This document shows, piece after piece, positions 55,056 through 63,791 of a stretch of DNA of 64,000 nt. The stretch is taken from positions 62,001 to 126,000 of the forward strand of contig NZ_JAAFZH010000009.1 of NCBI RefSeq assembly GCF_010435915.1, written 5' to 3'. The notes below the pieces were generated by a model. It was not told the origin of the DNA. It ran no database searches and saw only the letters and a list, made by a program, of their open reading frames with translations. The translations under genes and the position numbers were made by a program. Numbering within the stretch: position 1 is the stretch's first letter; the number at the start of each line of letters is the position of its first letter. This DNA comes from Spirosoma terrae. Its GTDB lineage: Bacteria; Bacteroidota; Bacteroidia; Cytophagales; Spirosomataceae.

Positions 55056-56102
55056 ATGAAAGCACTCGTTTTAACGGAATACAATCATTTTGATTTACAG
55101 GATCTACCCAAACCAACCATCCGCCCCAACGAAGTACTGGTTCGGGTGCAGGCAGTGGGCATTTGCGGCTCCGATGTTCACGGTATGGACGGCAGCAGCG
55201 GCCGACGCATTCCGCCCATTGTAATGGGCCACGAAGCGTCGGGCATTATCGCCGAAGTAGGCACTGACGTAAAAGACTGGTCGACCGGCGACCGTGTTAC
55301 GTTCGACTCGACGGTGTACGCCCTCGATGACTGGTATAGCCGCCGGGGCATGTACAATCTCAGCGATGGTCGCGAAGTCGTTGGCGTTTCTACCCCAGAT
55401 TTTAAACGGCAAGGCGCTTTTGCCGAATACGTCGCCGTTCCTCAGCATATTCTGTATGCCATTCCCGACAACGTATCGTTTACCCAGGCCGCGCTGGTCG
55501 AACCCGTAGCCGTAGCCCTGCACGCTGTAAGCCTGACGCCCATTCAGGTCAACAATTCGGCCGTCGTAGTCGGAGCCGGTATGATTGGACTGTTCGTTAT
55601 CCAGGCTCTAAAACTGGCTGGCTGCACGACCATCATTGCTATCGATCTGGAAAACGATCGGCTGGCGTTGGCGCAGACGCTCGGAGCAACCCATATCATC
55701 AACGCCGGAACACCCGATCAGCAAGGCAGAGACGTAGCGAAACAGGTGCAGGACCTGACTCACGGACGTGGGGCCGACGTATCGTTCGAAGTAGTTGGTG
55801 CTGGCCCAACCGTGAAAACTGCGATTGAGTGCGTACGCAAGGGTGCGACCGTAACGCTGGTTGGTAACCTGGCTCCAACCGTAGAGATTCCATTGCAGGC
55901 TGTAGTTACCCGTCAGTTACGCTTGCAGGGTTCCTGCGCGATCAACGGCGAATATGAAGCTTCCCTGGACCTGATTTCATCCGGTCGTATCAACGTAGAA
56001 GCCATTTTAAGTGCCGAAGTCCCACTCGCAGAAGGCGCCGACTGGTTCAACCGGCTCTACAACAAAGAGAAAGGGCTGATCAAAGTGGTTTTAAAACCGT
56101 AA
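55056..56102 (+). CDS. Zinc-type alcohol/polyol dehydrogenase lacking the structural-zinc cysteines
   Basis: 348 residues of the medium-chain dehydrogenase family, closest in layout to sorbitol or galactitol-phosphate dehydrogenases. Catalytic zinc ligands are present: Cys37 in GICGSD, His59/Glu60 in MGHEASG and Glu in VEPVAVALHA. The nucleotide-binding motif is VVGAGMIGLFVIQ. The loop that normally has four Cys for a structural zinc (residues about 85-103, DSTVYALDDWYSRRGMYNLS) has none. The substrate is unknown. It lies between two inverted repeats and is a single gene. Confidence 0.85.
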   Translation: MKALVLTEYNHFDLQDLPKPTIRPNEVLVRVQAVGICGSDVHGMDGSSGRRIPPIVMGHEASGIIAEVGTDVKDWSTGDRVTFDSTVYALDDWYSRRGMYNLSDGREVVGVSTPDFKRQGAFAEYVAVPQHILYAIPDNVSFTQAALVEPVAVALHAVSLTPIQVNNSAVVVGAGMIGLFVIQALKLAGCTTIIAIDLENDRLALAQTLGATHIINAGTPDQQGRDVAKQVQDLTHGRGADVSFEVVGAGPTVKTAIECVRKGATVTLVGNLAPTVEIPLQAVVTRQLRLQGSCAINGEYEASLDLISSGRINVEAILSAEVPLAEGADWFNRLYNKEKGLIKVVLKP

Positions 56103-56104
56103 AG

Positions 56105-56177
56105 ATTGTCTCAGACAGCATCTTGCTGTCTGTTGTGATATCCATAACTCAGACAGCAAGATGCTGTCTGAGACAAT
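56105..56177. repeat. 28-bp perfect inverted repeat, terminator-like
   Basis: Arms 56105-56132 and 56150-56177 are exact reverse complements around a 17-base spacer. Each arm itself holds a CAGACAGCA/TGCTGTCTG hairpin. It starts right after the dehydrogenase stop and reaches the stop of the convergent lipoprotein gene, so it may terminate both. Its nested symmetry resembles REP-type extragenic elements. Confidence 0.8.
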
Positions 56178-56584
56178 TAATTAGCCGGAGTATACTGCAT
56201 TACCCGTTCTCCACTTTGCAGTTCTAACAGGTTATTCCGCAAAATCCTGATTGTGGCCTTTGAATTATCAACACAACTTACACTCGGACACGAGGGGTAT
56301 TCGCCATACACAAGCATTAACCCATCCCGAATAAACCGGCTTCCCGAGCAACAGGGCGTCGGAGTTTCGACGCCGTTTCTACGATAAACGAGCGATCCAT
56401 CTGCTTTATATTCCGTATCGTAATAAGCATCTGTGTCGTACGACACCCATGTAGATTCCTGAGCGTTGCGCACCCGATTCAAATTCCAGCGCTTATAGAG
56501 TTGTTCTTTGGGGCCAATAGAACCGTCGCCCTGACAGGCACTGACCATCACTAAACCCAGCAACATAGCGATCCAGCTTTTCAT
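56177..56584 (-). CDS. Small Cys-rich lipoprotein (second of pair)
   Basis: 135 residues with a signal ending MVSAC, a lipobox at about residue 17. The mature part has a CC pair in PTPCCSGSRF and a C-x4-C in CPSVSC, and strands YRRNGVE and LLELQSGERV suggesting a lipocalin-like beta sheet. The neighbour upstream is a paralogue with the same cysteine layout. No function is known. It ends against the inverted repeat at 56105-56177. Confidence 0.65.
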   Translation of the reverse strand: MKSWIAMLLGLVMVSACQGDGSIGPKEQLYKRWNLNRVRNAQESTWVSYDTDAYYDTEYKADGSLVYRRNGVETPTPCCSGSRFIRDGLMLVYGEYPSCPSVSCVDNSKATIRILRNNLLELQSGERVMQYTPAN

Positions 56585-56593
56585 AAACGTACG

Positions 56594-57013
56594 TTAAGGT
56601 TCAGGAACAAATTCAAGTACGGTCTTATTACCCGATAAGACCAACGACGTATCAGTTAAGGTAGTAATATGCCAGTCAACACCTGCCTGCAGCTGCGATC
56701 CGGCACAGTCGATCAATGCGCAAACGGGATCTGATGTATCCCATATAAATCGGATGATCGTCCCATTCCCCTCAAAACGAACAGGTGCACAGCAACTTTT
56801 AGGGTCCTGCTCTTTAACGAATTTACCATCTCTCGGAAACGTCACCTTTTCGGGATACATATCCGTGGTCACCTGCCAGTCATACAGCTTTCGGGCAAGA
56901 CGCCAGGTCCGATACAACTGGTCTGATTCCGGCAACGATATATCCTGACCAGGCTTATGGCAGGCAATGATCTGCGATAAAAACAAAGCAGACAGTAAAA
57001 CGATACGTATCAT
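56594..57013 (-). CDS. Small Cys-rich lipoprotein (first of pair)
   Basis: About 139 residues; ATG at 57013 (MIRIVLLSALFLSQIIAC) gives a lipoprotein signal. The mature part keeps the paralogue's pattern: SDQLYRTWRLARKLYDW, then KSCCAPVRFEG, C-ALID-C, and a final strand SLVLSGNKTVLEF. The two genes are 9 bases apart and are probably a tandem duplication. The fold is likely an extracytoplasmic beta barrel stabilised by disulfides; the role is unknown. Confidence 0.65.
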   Translation of the reverse strand: MIRIVLLSALFLSQIIACHKPGQDISLPESDQLYRTWRLARKLYDWQVTTDMYPEKVTFPRDGKFVKEQDPKSCCAPVRFEGNGTIIRFIWDTSDPVCALIDCAGSQLQAGVDWHITTLTDTSLVLSGNKTVLEFVPEP

Positions 57014-57145
57014 TAGTAGCAAAAGTATCTGGTTTCTGATCGAACAGGGGGTACTTATATACGCCCACTAACCATATTTGAGCGGTTTTACTATTGATCC
57101 AGTTTTAGGCTACTCCGTTGGAATACATGGATTTTCAGCAGCAAA

Positions 57146-57359
57146 ATGGTAACAGATAACGGTCAGGGCGCTACCTATCTGACCTAGAACGCCAACCAAC
57201 CCGACACCATTACGGATGGGCGCGTTTATCAACGCTATCAGTTGCTGTACTCCCTAAAACCACCTATCCGAATTGGCGTAGGGTTGAAAACTAAACGTAG
57301 CGGAAGGCTTCGATGTACGGGTAGGGTTGACTGGTAAAAGGTTAATCAAACAACGATAA
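57146..57359 (+). pseudogene. Decayed gene fragment in the 57.0-57.46 kb gap
   Basis: The only content of the 445-base gap. Reading from ATG 57146 gives MVTDNGQGATYLT, an in-frame TAG, then NANQPDTITDGRVYQRYQLL and YSLKPPIRIGVGLK. At about 57290 a one-base shift continues as LNVAEGFDVRVGLTGKR, stopping at 57357-57359. The joined reading looks like the end of a beta-strand-rich, possibly outer-membrane protein. I could not name its parent family. Confidence 0.45.
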
Positions 57360-57458
57360 ATCAAGAAATGTTTTAGTGCCCCCTACACGAATCATTCCTT
57401 CAAACGCTACGCGTCTTCTTTAATTTTTCCGTACCTTAGACACATAAACGCTTATTTT

Positions 57459-57674
57459 ATGAGTGCTATCAACATACAGAATCAACCGGATCGCTACGTA
57501 ATCAGCATTGATAAAAAAGCCGTGAGCAAGGAGTTTATGCTCGATTTGCTGGAACGGTTGCAGCTTGAACAACTGGCACAAAAACTGGATATCGATGAAT
57601 CTATCCTAGCATTAGGCGAAGAAATCAATGCCAATTGGTGGCAGCAAAATAAGCATCGTTTCATTAAGGAATAG
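57459..57674 (+). CDS. Probable antitoxin of a PIN toxin-antitoxin pair
   Basis: 71 residues. It begins with a short beta segment (RYVISIDKKAVSKEFML) and continues as a helix (DLLERLQLEQLAQKLDID) with an acidic tail before NWWQQNKHRF. This small, helix-rich form is typical of antitoxins preceding PIN toxins, though I cannot assign a named family. A TACCTTAG element at 57433-57440 could be the -7 box. The PIN gene starts two bases after its stop, so they are coupled. Confidence 0.7.
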   Translation: MSAINIQNQPDRYVISIDKKAVSKEFMLDLLERLQLEQLAQKLDIDESILALGEEINANWWQQNKHRFIKE

Positions 57675-57676
57675 CT

Positions 57677-58084
57677 ATGAATAATGTCGTTATTGATCAC
57701 AACATTTTATTCTCAGCTATCTACACAAAGTCCTCTCACACGCGACAGCAATTACTGAATAGCCCCTTTAACTTCTATACGCCCAACTACCTGATTGTTG
57801 AATTATTTAAACATAGGCAACGAATCGTCGAGAAATCGAAAGCGACTGAACTAGAAGTGCTGAGTTATCTGAATCAGGTCATCCAAAAAGTTCATTTTTT
57901 CAACGAAGAACTAATAAGCCTTGAAAACTTTTTCACGGCTTACCATCTTTGCAAGGATATAGACGAAAATGATACGGCTTATATCGCTTTAACCCTTGAA
58001 CTCAACGGAGAGTTGTGGACACGCGACGAGGTCTTGAAAACAGGACTACGTTCACGCGGCTTCGATCAATTCTTCGGTGAATAA
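57677..58084 (+). CDS. PIN-domain toxin (VapC-like RNase)
   Basis: 135 residues. Acidic residues of the PIN active site are in place: Asp7 in VVIDHNIL, Glu in LIVELFKHR, Asp in DIDENDTAYIAL, and Asp in LWTRDEVL. PIN toxins cleave RNA in a metal-dependent way and stop translation when the antitoxin is lost. It directly follows the putative antitoxin gene. It is followed 11 bases later by the Gfo/Idh/MocA gene, so read-through is possible. Confidence 0.85.
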   Translation: MNNVVIDHNILFSAIYTKSSHTRQQLLNSPFNFYTPNYLIVELFKHRQRIVEKSKATELEVLSYLNQVIQKVHFFNEELISLENFFTAYHLCKDIDENDTAYIALTLELNGELWTRDEVLKTGLRSRGFDQFFGE

Positions 58085-58095
58085 TCACTCGTATA

Positions 58096-59172
58096 ATGCC
58101 TGACCCTATTCGTATTGCCGTTATCGGCCCCGGCAAAGTAGCTCACCTGCACGCGAAAGCCGTTCTCCAAACACCAGACACCGAGTTGGTCGCCGTTTAT
58201 GGCCGGACCTACCAGAAAGCCGAAGACTTTGCCAATCAGTATGGCATCCAGGCGTATAGCGACATTTATGATATGGTTAACCGCGAAAACGTTGACCTCT
58301 GTCTGGTTTGTACAACACACCCAGCCCACCGGGAACCAACCATTGCGGCTCTGGATGCCGGTTCGCATGTGCTGGTCGAAAAGCCCCTGGCCTCGTCGCT
58401 CGAAGACTGCGACGCCATGATCGAAGCGGCTAAACGGAACGGTCGCTATTTGGGTACGATCAGTCAACGGCGATTTTACGAACCAAGCCAGCGAATTCGT
58501 CGGGCTATCGACGAGGGTAAAATTGGAAAGCCCGTTCTAGGTACCATCCAAATGCTGGGCTGGCGCGATGAAGCGTATTATAAAAGCGATGCCTGGCGCG
58601 GTACGTGGGATCAGGAAGGCGGTGGTGTACTGGTGAATCAGTCGCCCCACCAGCTGGACCTGCTGCTCTGGTATATGGGCGAGATTGACGAAGTATATGG
58701 CGTCTGGCGTAATTTGAACCACCCATACATTGACGTAGACGATACGGCACTGGCCATTATCAAATTCAAAAATGGCGCACTGGGCAATGTCATCGTGAGT
58801 AATTCGCAGAAGCCGGGCATTTTTGGTAAGGTTCATGTCCACGGTGAAAATGGTGCTTCGGTGGGCGTACAAACCGACGGTGGAGCCCTGTTCATTGCGG
58901 GTATGTCGAGTATTACGGACCCGCCAGTCAATGATCTCTGGACCGTACCGGGTGAGGAAAATCAGTTAGCAAAATTTGTAGAAGTAGACACTGAATTTTT
59001 TAAGACTATCGACGCTACGGTTTATTATTTCGGCTTACAAATTGCCGAGTTCCGCGATGCCATTCGGGAAAACCGCCCGCCTGTTGTTACGGGCGAAGAT
59101 GGACGTAACGTAGTCGCCTTGTTCCAGGCCATCTACGAATCGACCCGAACCGGAATGCCGGTTAAACTATAA
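58096..59172 (+). CDS. Gfo/Idh/MocA-family oxidoreductase
   Basis: 358 residues. The N-terminal Rossmann domain begins IRIAVIGPGKVAHLHAKAV, and the conserved EKPLASSLEDCDAMI (EKP motif with catalytic-region Lys) lies near residue 95. The C-terminal domain has GGGVLVNQSPHQLDLLLWYMG with the His placed as in sugar dehydrogenases. Members oxidise or epimerise sugars or inositols with NAD(P). The final segment ENRPPVVTGEDGRNVVAL is also typical. No sugar operon partner is adjacent apart from the SusCD pair on the other strand. Confidence 0.9.
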   Translation: MPDPIRIAVIGPGKVAHLHAKAVLQTPDTELVAVYGRTYQKAEDFANQYGIQAYSDIYDMVNRENVDLCLVCTTHPAHREPTIAALDAGSHVLVEKPLASSLEDCDAMIEAAKRNGRYLGTISQRRFYEPSQRIRRAIDEGKIGKPVLGTIQMLGWRDEAYYKSDAWRGTWDQEGGGVLVNQSPHQLDLLLWYMGEIDEVYGVWRNLNHPYIDVDDTALAIIKFKNGALGNVIVSNSQKPGIFGKVHVHGENGASVGVQTDGGALFIAGMSSITDPPVNDLWTVPGEENQLAKFVEVDTEFFKTIDATVYYFGLQIAEFRDAIRENRPPVVTGEDGRNVVALFQAIYESTRTGMPVKL

Positions 59173-59213
59173 AAATCGAGAGCCCGATTGATTTCAATCG
59201 GGCTCTCGATTTT
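59172..59213. terminator. Bidirectional terminator
   Basis: Perfect 19-bp arms 59172-59190 and 59195-59213 with a 4-base loop and A/T runs at both ends. It separates the convergent oxidoreductase and SusD genes. Confidence 0.9.
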
Positions 59214-59236
59214 ATTAATCAACTCTAAAATAAAAA

Positions 59237-60541
59237 TTAGGCAGGATCGGTAGCGGGCGTACTCGTGTTATTCTCACGCTCAATACGCGGATACGGATAA
59301 TAATTACGTGTCCGCTCCGAACCGGCCGCTCCTGGGCCAGGCCGCCCAAATCGGCGGCTATCTTCCAGACGGAGGCCGCTGTAAGCCAGCTCAATATTCC
59401 GATTCCGTAGTATTTCGACCAGAACAGCATCAGCCGTTTGCGCACCGCTATAGGCTGGCAACGCAGCGCCAACGCCAAACGCATCAGTTGTGGCTGTTTT
59501 GGTCAGCACTTTATTCAGTGCTGTGATAGCGCCTGGTATGTCGCCTTTACGAGCCGATGCTTCCGCCTGAATCAGCAGCATTTCGCCAGGTAAATAGACA
59601 GGGATCGGGGTGTTGTTCGCCGTATAAAAACCTGTACCCAGGTTGGCTCTTGGGTTGGCTGTCTGCGTGTAAAAAGCAATCCGCTTATCGTCAGCCGACG
59701 GAGCCAGTGCACCCGTTAAGCCAAGAGCCGTATTGGTTGGCGCTACGACGTTAACATTGCTGAACGCGTAGAAAAACATCGGATTCCGCGACGTATCATC
59801 AAAATTAAATACCGACTTTTTGGTCAGGTCAACCTTAGCAGCGGCAGCCAATGCTTTGTCGTTATCACCAGCCATGAGTGCATAACGAGCAATTAGCGCC
59901 TGCAACGTATTGGTAATATCGACACCGGGAACAATTTTACCCGTAAAGTTAGCCGAGACCGGATTGGCGGCTACCGCCGTAGCCGCCGACTCCAGCGACG
60001 TAATGGCTTCTTTCAGCAATTGAGCCCGCTCAATAAAAGGCGAGTTTGTGCCCGTTACAATTGGAGCCGACTGAAAAAATTGAGCCAGCGTTCCAAGGGC
60101 CAACGCTCTGAAAATTGAGCCATAGGCCACTATACCACTCTTCGTCCCCGCGTCGGTCGTTACGTTGTTTACACTAGCCAGCACCAAGTCGGCGTTGGAA
60201 CGTAGCAGCTGAGCCTGTGTCCAGATGGTACGTACAACACCATTCGTATTCGATACGTTACCCTGGCCCTGCTGCAAGGCAAACTCTTCGCCATTGCCCT
60301 GATTAAGCACAATCATTTCGTTGGTCGTGAGGCCACTCGCCGAAACAGCAGCCCCCAACAGCGAACCGCCACCACCTACCGAATAACGGTACTGAAGGCT
60401 GTTACAAACCGTGATAAGTCCGTCGGCCGAGCTAACCACCTGCGGCTGGCTGGCTGTACCGGGGTTCAGATATTCCTGTGTACAGGCATTTTGCAAGACC
60501 AGCAAACCTGCCATAACAGACGTTATAATTAGTTTTTTCAT
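59237..60541 (-). CDS. SusD/RagB-family nutrient-binding lipoprotein
   Basis: 434 residues. The signal ends LVLQNAC with the lipobox Cys at residue 20, so it is anchored at the outer membrane surface. The all-helical TPR-like fold of SusD is suggested by LLRSNADLVLASV, RALALGTLAQFFQSAP and LQALIARYALMAGDNDKALAAAAK, and the C-terminal VEILRNRNIELAYSGLRLEDSRRFGRPGP is a family hallmark (shown in part). SusD caps the SusC channel and captures the ligand, often a glycan or peptide. It follows susC in the same orientation by 73 bases. No enzyme gene reveals the substrate. Confidence 0.92.
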   Translation of the reverse strand: MKKLIITSVMAGLLVLQNACTQEYLNPGTASQPQVVSSADGLITVCNSLQYRYSVGGGGSLLGAAVSASGLTTNEMIVLNQGNGEEFALQQGQGNVSNTNGVVRTIWTQAQLLRSNADLVLASVNNVTTDAGTKSGIVAYGSIFRALALGTLAQFFQSAPIVTGTNSPFIERAQLLKEAITSLESAATAVAANPVSANFTGKIVPGVDITNTLQALIARYALMAGDNDKALAAAAKVDLTKKSVFNFDDTSRNPMFFYAFSNVNVVAPTNTALGLTGALAPSADDKRIAFYTQTANPRANLGTGFYTANNTPIPVYLPGEMLLIQAEASARKGDIPGAITALNKVLTKTATTDAFGVGAALPAYSGAQTADAVLVEILRNRNIELAYSGLRLEDSRRFGRPGPGAAGSERTRNYYPYPRIERENNTSTPATDPA

Positions 60542-60614
60542 GAATAGTTCCGTCTAAAATCGATCGTCGTCAGCCAAATCTTCAGATTGATTTGACTGCT
60601 ACTACCGATTGTTT

Positions 60615-63600
60615 TTAGAATGTTGCCGAAAGTTTTACCTGATACGTGCGCGGAATTGGTACGTTACCGAAATCAAGGCCACGTAGCAGATCATTCGTAC
60701 CACCCGCGTTGGTTTCCGGATCGAAGCCGGTGTATTTATCCCACGAATAGAGGTTCCGGCCAACCAGCGCTACGTTGATATTGCTGACATTTTTGATTAA
60801 CTTAGGCAGCGTATAGCTCAATGCTACTTCGCGCAGTTTGGTATAAGAACCACTTTCTACCCGCCATTCTTCGGTGTTGTAGATCGCGAAAATATAGCCC
60901 CGTGGAATTTCACCTTTCAGTTCTTTCTCTACGTAGTCGCCCATACCTACCCCCTGCCGGGTCCGGCGGTCAGCGTTAAATACATCCACGCCCTGAACCA
61001 TGTCGAGCAAGACGTGCAACGTAAGCGCTTTGTAATTCAGATTGGTCGTAAACGAGCCGGTCCATTTTGGGTTCGGATTAGCAATCACGATGTTCGCTGT
61101 TGGAAAACGAGTATCGGGCTGGCCTTCTGCCGTGCGTGCTGGCGTAAACTCCGTTGAACCCGTCGCCTGCGACGAAGCCCGTTCTGATTGTGGGAATCCT
61201 GCTGGCGTTAACAGCAACGTACCATCTGGATTACGGGCATAACCCGTGCCGTAATAAACGCTGGCTGGTTGTCCCTGAAGCAGATATGGCGCGCCAGCGG
61301 GTGATGAAATAGCGATGGCTGGACTGCCCAACGATAATACTTTGTTGCGGTTGCTATTGAAAATGGCCGTTACGTCCCAGGAGAAATTTTTGGTTTTTAC
61401 CGGCACCAGATCAAGTACCATTTCAACCCCTTTGTTTTCCATCGTACCGACGTTGTTCACAATGCTCGTTCCACCCGACGATGGAGCCAGCGCCCGGTTT
61501 ACTACCAGATCTTTAATCTGCTGGTTGTAGACCGTTACGCCCAGACCAATCCGGTTGTTAACAAACGACAGATCGACACCACCTTCAACCTCAGCCATAC
61601 GCTCCGGACGTACCAGCGGGTTAGCCAGCTGAGCACCCGGCAGCAATGTATTCTTACCCAGATACGCCACCGGCGTGAACTGGTAAAAACGGCTATAAGA
61701 CCCTACGCCCGACAGGTTACCCGCTTCGCCGTAGCTCAACCGAAGTTTCAGGCTGTTAAGCGCCTTACTGAACGACGCATCCTTCCAGAAACTCAGGTCA
61801 GACACCACAAACGAACCACTGACTTTTGGGTAAAACTGGTTGGTTACCGAAGGCGAGAATTTAGAGGACTGGTCGCGACGGACAGCTGCCGTTATGAACG
61901 CCAGATTATTATATCCAATCGTTGCCTGGGCAAAATAACCACTCAGGTTGAACCTATCCAGACTGTAGTTGGCCTGAACGGTTGTGCTGGCAGCACCACC
62001 CACGGTTTCGATAAATGGCGACAGGTTCTGCCCCTGCGCAATGGAATAATCGGACCGGAAAAACTGGTAACTATAACCGGCAATGGCATTCAGCTTGAAT
62101 CGCTCCGACAACTGACGTTCGTAGCTCACGTTCAGGTCGGTATTGATTTGAAAAACCGTGTTATTACCCGTTGCCGAATAACCTTGTGGGTACAGGTTAG
62201 CACCCAATGATGCCTGAGCCGCATACGGATACGGGCGGATATAGTTTTGCCCAACCTGTCCGTACGTATCAACCCCAAGAATATAGTCTACGCTTAAGCC
62301 TTTCAACGGAGTCAGATTCAATTGAACATCGCTGACGGTACGGTTCACCGACTGCGTAAAACGCATATCTTCAATGGTCGATAGTGGGTTCACCCGCGGA
62401 CCTTCTACTGCCTGCAAGTTACCCGACGCATCGCGCTTGGTGATGTCGTAGATGTTATTCAGGATCGTAACCGAGTTCATCGGGCTATAGAATACGTTTC
62501 CGTTGGCTTTCTCATTGGAGAAGCTGTTCGCGTAGGTCAATCCCGCCGACAGTTTAGCCCAGTTGGTCAGCCGCTGGTCGAGACGAGCGCGGAAGTTATA
62601 GCGCGTGAAATCGGTGCCTTTAATAATCCCTTCGTTTTTCAGATAACCAAACGATACGTAGTACTGCGTATTATCACGGCCTCCCGACACCGAAATCGAA
62701 TTATCGGTGCCGTAACCCGTCCGAAAAATCTGATCAAAATAATTGTAGCGCGGTACGTTATCCACTACGTTCGAGAGCAGATAGTTCGTTGTACCATCGC
62801 GACGTATTTCCAGAAACGTAGTGGCCGGGTTCAGTGCAATGGCTGCCTGCTGAGCCGATCCCGGTGCAAAGGTCTGAATCGGAAAAAGACGCTGCTGCGC
62901 ATTCCCGAACGTTTTGTTGTACATATTAACCGGTACACTTTTCCGAAGCTCGTTGATGTTGAACGACGTCGAGAACGAAATCTTCGGCGCTCCGGTGGCC
63001 CCGCGCTTGGTCGTAATAATAACCACACCATTAGCTGCCCGCGAACCATACTGCGCAGCCGCAGCGGCCCCATTCAGTACGCTTAACGTAGCAATGTCGT
63101 TCGGGCTGATGTCGGCCAGACGGTTCGTGCCGGGCTGAGCCGAAGCAATCTGGTCAGCTACGGCTAGCTGCGATACGTTGGCGCTCTGGTTACTGACAAT
63201 AACGCCATCGATAACGTAGAGCGGGTCCGACGAACCCGACAGCGATTTAATACCCCGTAACCGAATCGAAATTGATCCCGACGGATCGCCCGAGTTCTGA
63301 ACGATCTGCGCCCCCGGCACTTTCCCCTGCAACGAGTTAATCAGACCCGCCGAGCCACTTTGTTGTAAATCGGCCGCCTTGATGGTACTGATGGCATTTC
63401 CCAACGAACGACGTTCTGCCTGCTGGCCTGGACTGGTTACAACAACCTCATCCAGATTGGCGATATCCTCTTTCAGCATTACGTTGGTGGTGATCGTTTC
63501 CGCATTACCCAGCGTAATGGTTTCTTTAGCCGGACTATAGCCTACCGACGAAAAATTCAATACGTAAGAGCCAGGGCTAAGGCTGGTCGAGAAGGAGTAA

Positions 63601-63791
63601 TTCCCGTTCGCATCCGTTGCGGTACCGGTTGTTGTTCCCACAACCTGGATGGTTACGCCCGGAATGCTCTGCCCATTTCCATCTTTCACGCTTCCCTTAA
63701 GCGTGAATTGCTTGCTTTGTGCCAGAGCTGTTGTACAAAGCAGGCATGTAAGCCATAGCATGCAGACTTGCCGAATGCCATGACCAACCAT
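60615..63791 (-). CDS. SusC/RagA-family TonB-linked outer-membrane transporter
   Basis: About 1058 residues; ATG at 63791 (MVGHGIRQVCMLWLTCLLC) gives a signal ending TTALAQ. A carboxypeptidase-like domain follows (LKGSVKDGNGQSIPGVTIQV), then the TonB-box-like DEVVVTSPGQ and the plug with the SusC signature RLRGIKSLSGSSDPLYVIDGV and AAQYGSRAANGVVIITTK. The barrel fills the rest and ends RTYQVKLSATF. It transports a ligand captured by SusD across the outer membrane using TonB energy. There is no FecR/anti-sigma partner in the window. The 200 bases upstream hold no recognisable promoter. Confidence 0.95.
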   Translation of the reverse strand: MVGHGIRQVCMLWLTCLLCTTALAQSKQFTLKGSVKDGNGQSIPGVTIQVVGTTTGTATDANGNYSFSTSLSPGSYVLNFSSVGYSPAKETITLGNAETITTNVMLKEDIANLDEVVVTSPGQQAERRSLGNAISTIKAADLQQSGSAGLINSLQGKVPGAQIVQNSGDPSGSISIRLRGIKSLSGSSDPLYVIDGVIVSNQSANVSQLAVADQIASAQPGTNRLADISPNDIATLSVLNGAAAAAQYGSRAANGVVIITTKRGATGAPKISFSTSFNINELRKSVPVNMYNKTFGNAQQRLFPIQTFAPGSAQQAAIALNPATTFLEIRRDGTTNYLLSNVVDNVPRYNYFDQIFRTGYGTDNSISVSGGRDNTQYYVSFGYLKNEGIIKGTDFTRYNFRARLDQRLTNWAKLSAGLTYANSFSNEKANGNVFYSPMNSVTILNNIYDITKRDASGNLQAVEGPRVNPLSTIEDMRFTQSVNRTVSDVQLNLTPLKGLSVDYILGVDTYGQVGQNYIRPYPYAAQASLGANLYPQGYSATGNNTVFQINTDLNVSYERQLSERFKLNAIAGYSYQFFRSDYSIAQGQNLSPFIETVGGAASTTVQANYSLDRFNLSGYFAQATIGYNNLAFITAAVRRDQSSKFSPSVTNQFYPKVSGSFVVSDLSFWKDASFSKALNSLKLRLSYGEAGNLSGVGSYSRFYQFTPVAYLGKNTLLPGAQLANPLVRPERMAEVEGGVDLSFVNNRIGLGVTVYNQQIKDLVVNRALAPSSGGTSIVNNVGTMENKGVEMVLDLVPVKTKNFSWDVTAIFNSNRNKVLSLGSPAIAISSPAGAPYLLQGQPASVYYGTGYARNPDGTLLLTPAGFPQSERASSQATGSTEFTPARTAEGQPDTRFPTANIVIANPNPKWTGSFTTNLNYKALTLHVLLDMVQGVDVFNADRRTRQGVGMGDYVEKELKGEIPRGYIFAIYNTEEWRVESGSYTKLREVALSYTLPKLIKNVSNINVALVGRNLYSWDKYTGFDPETNAGGTNDLLRGLDFGNVPIPRTYQVKLSATF

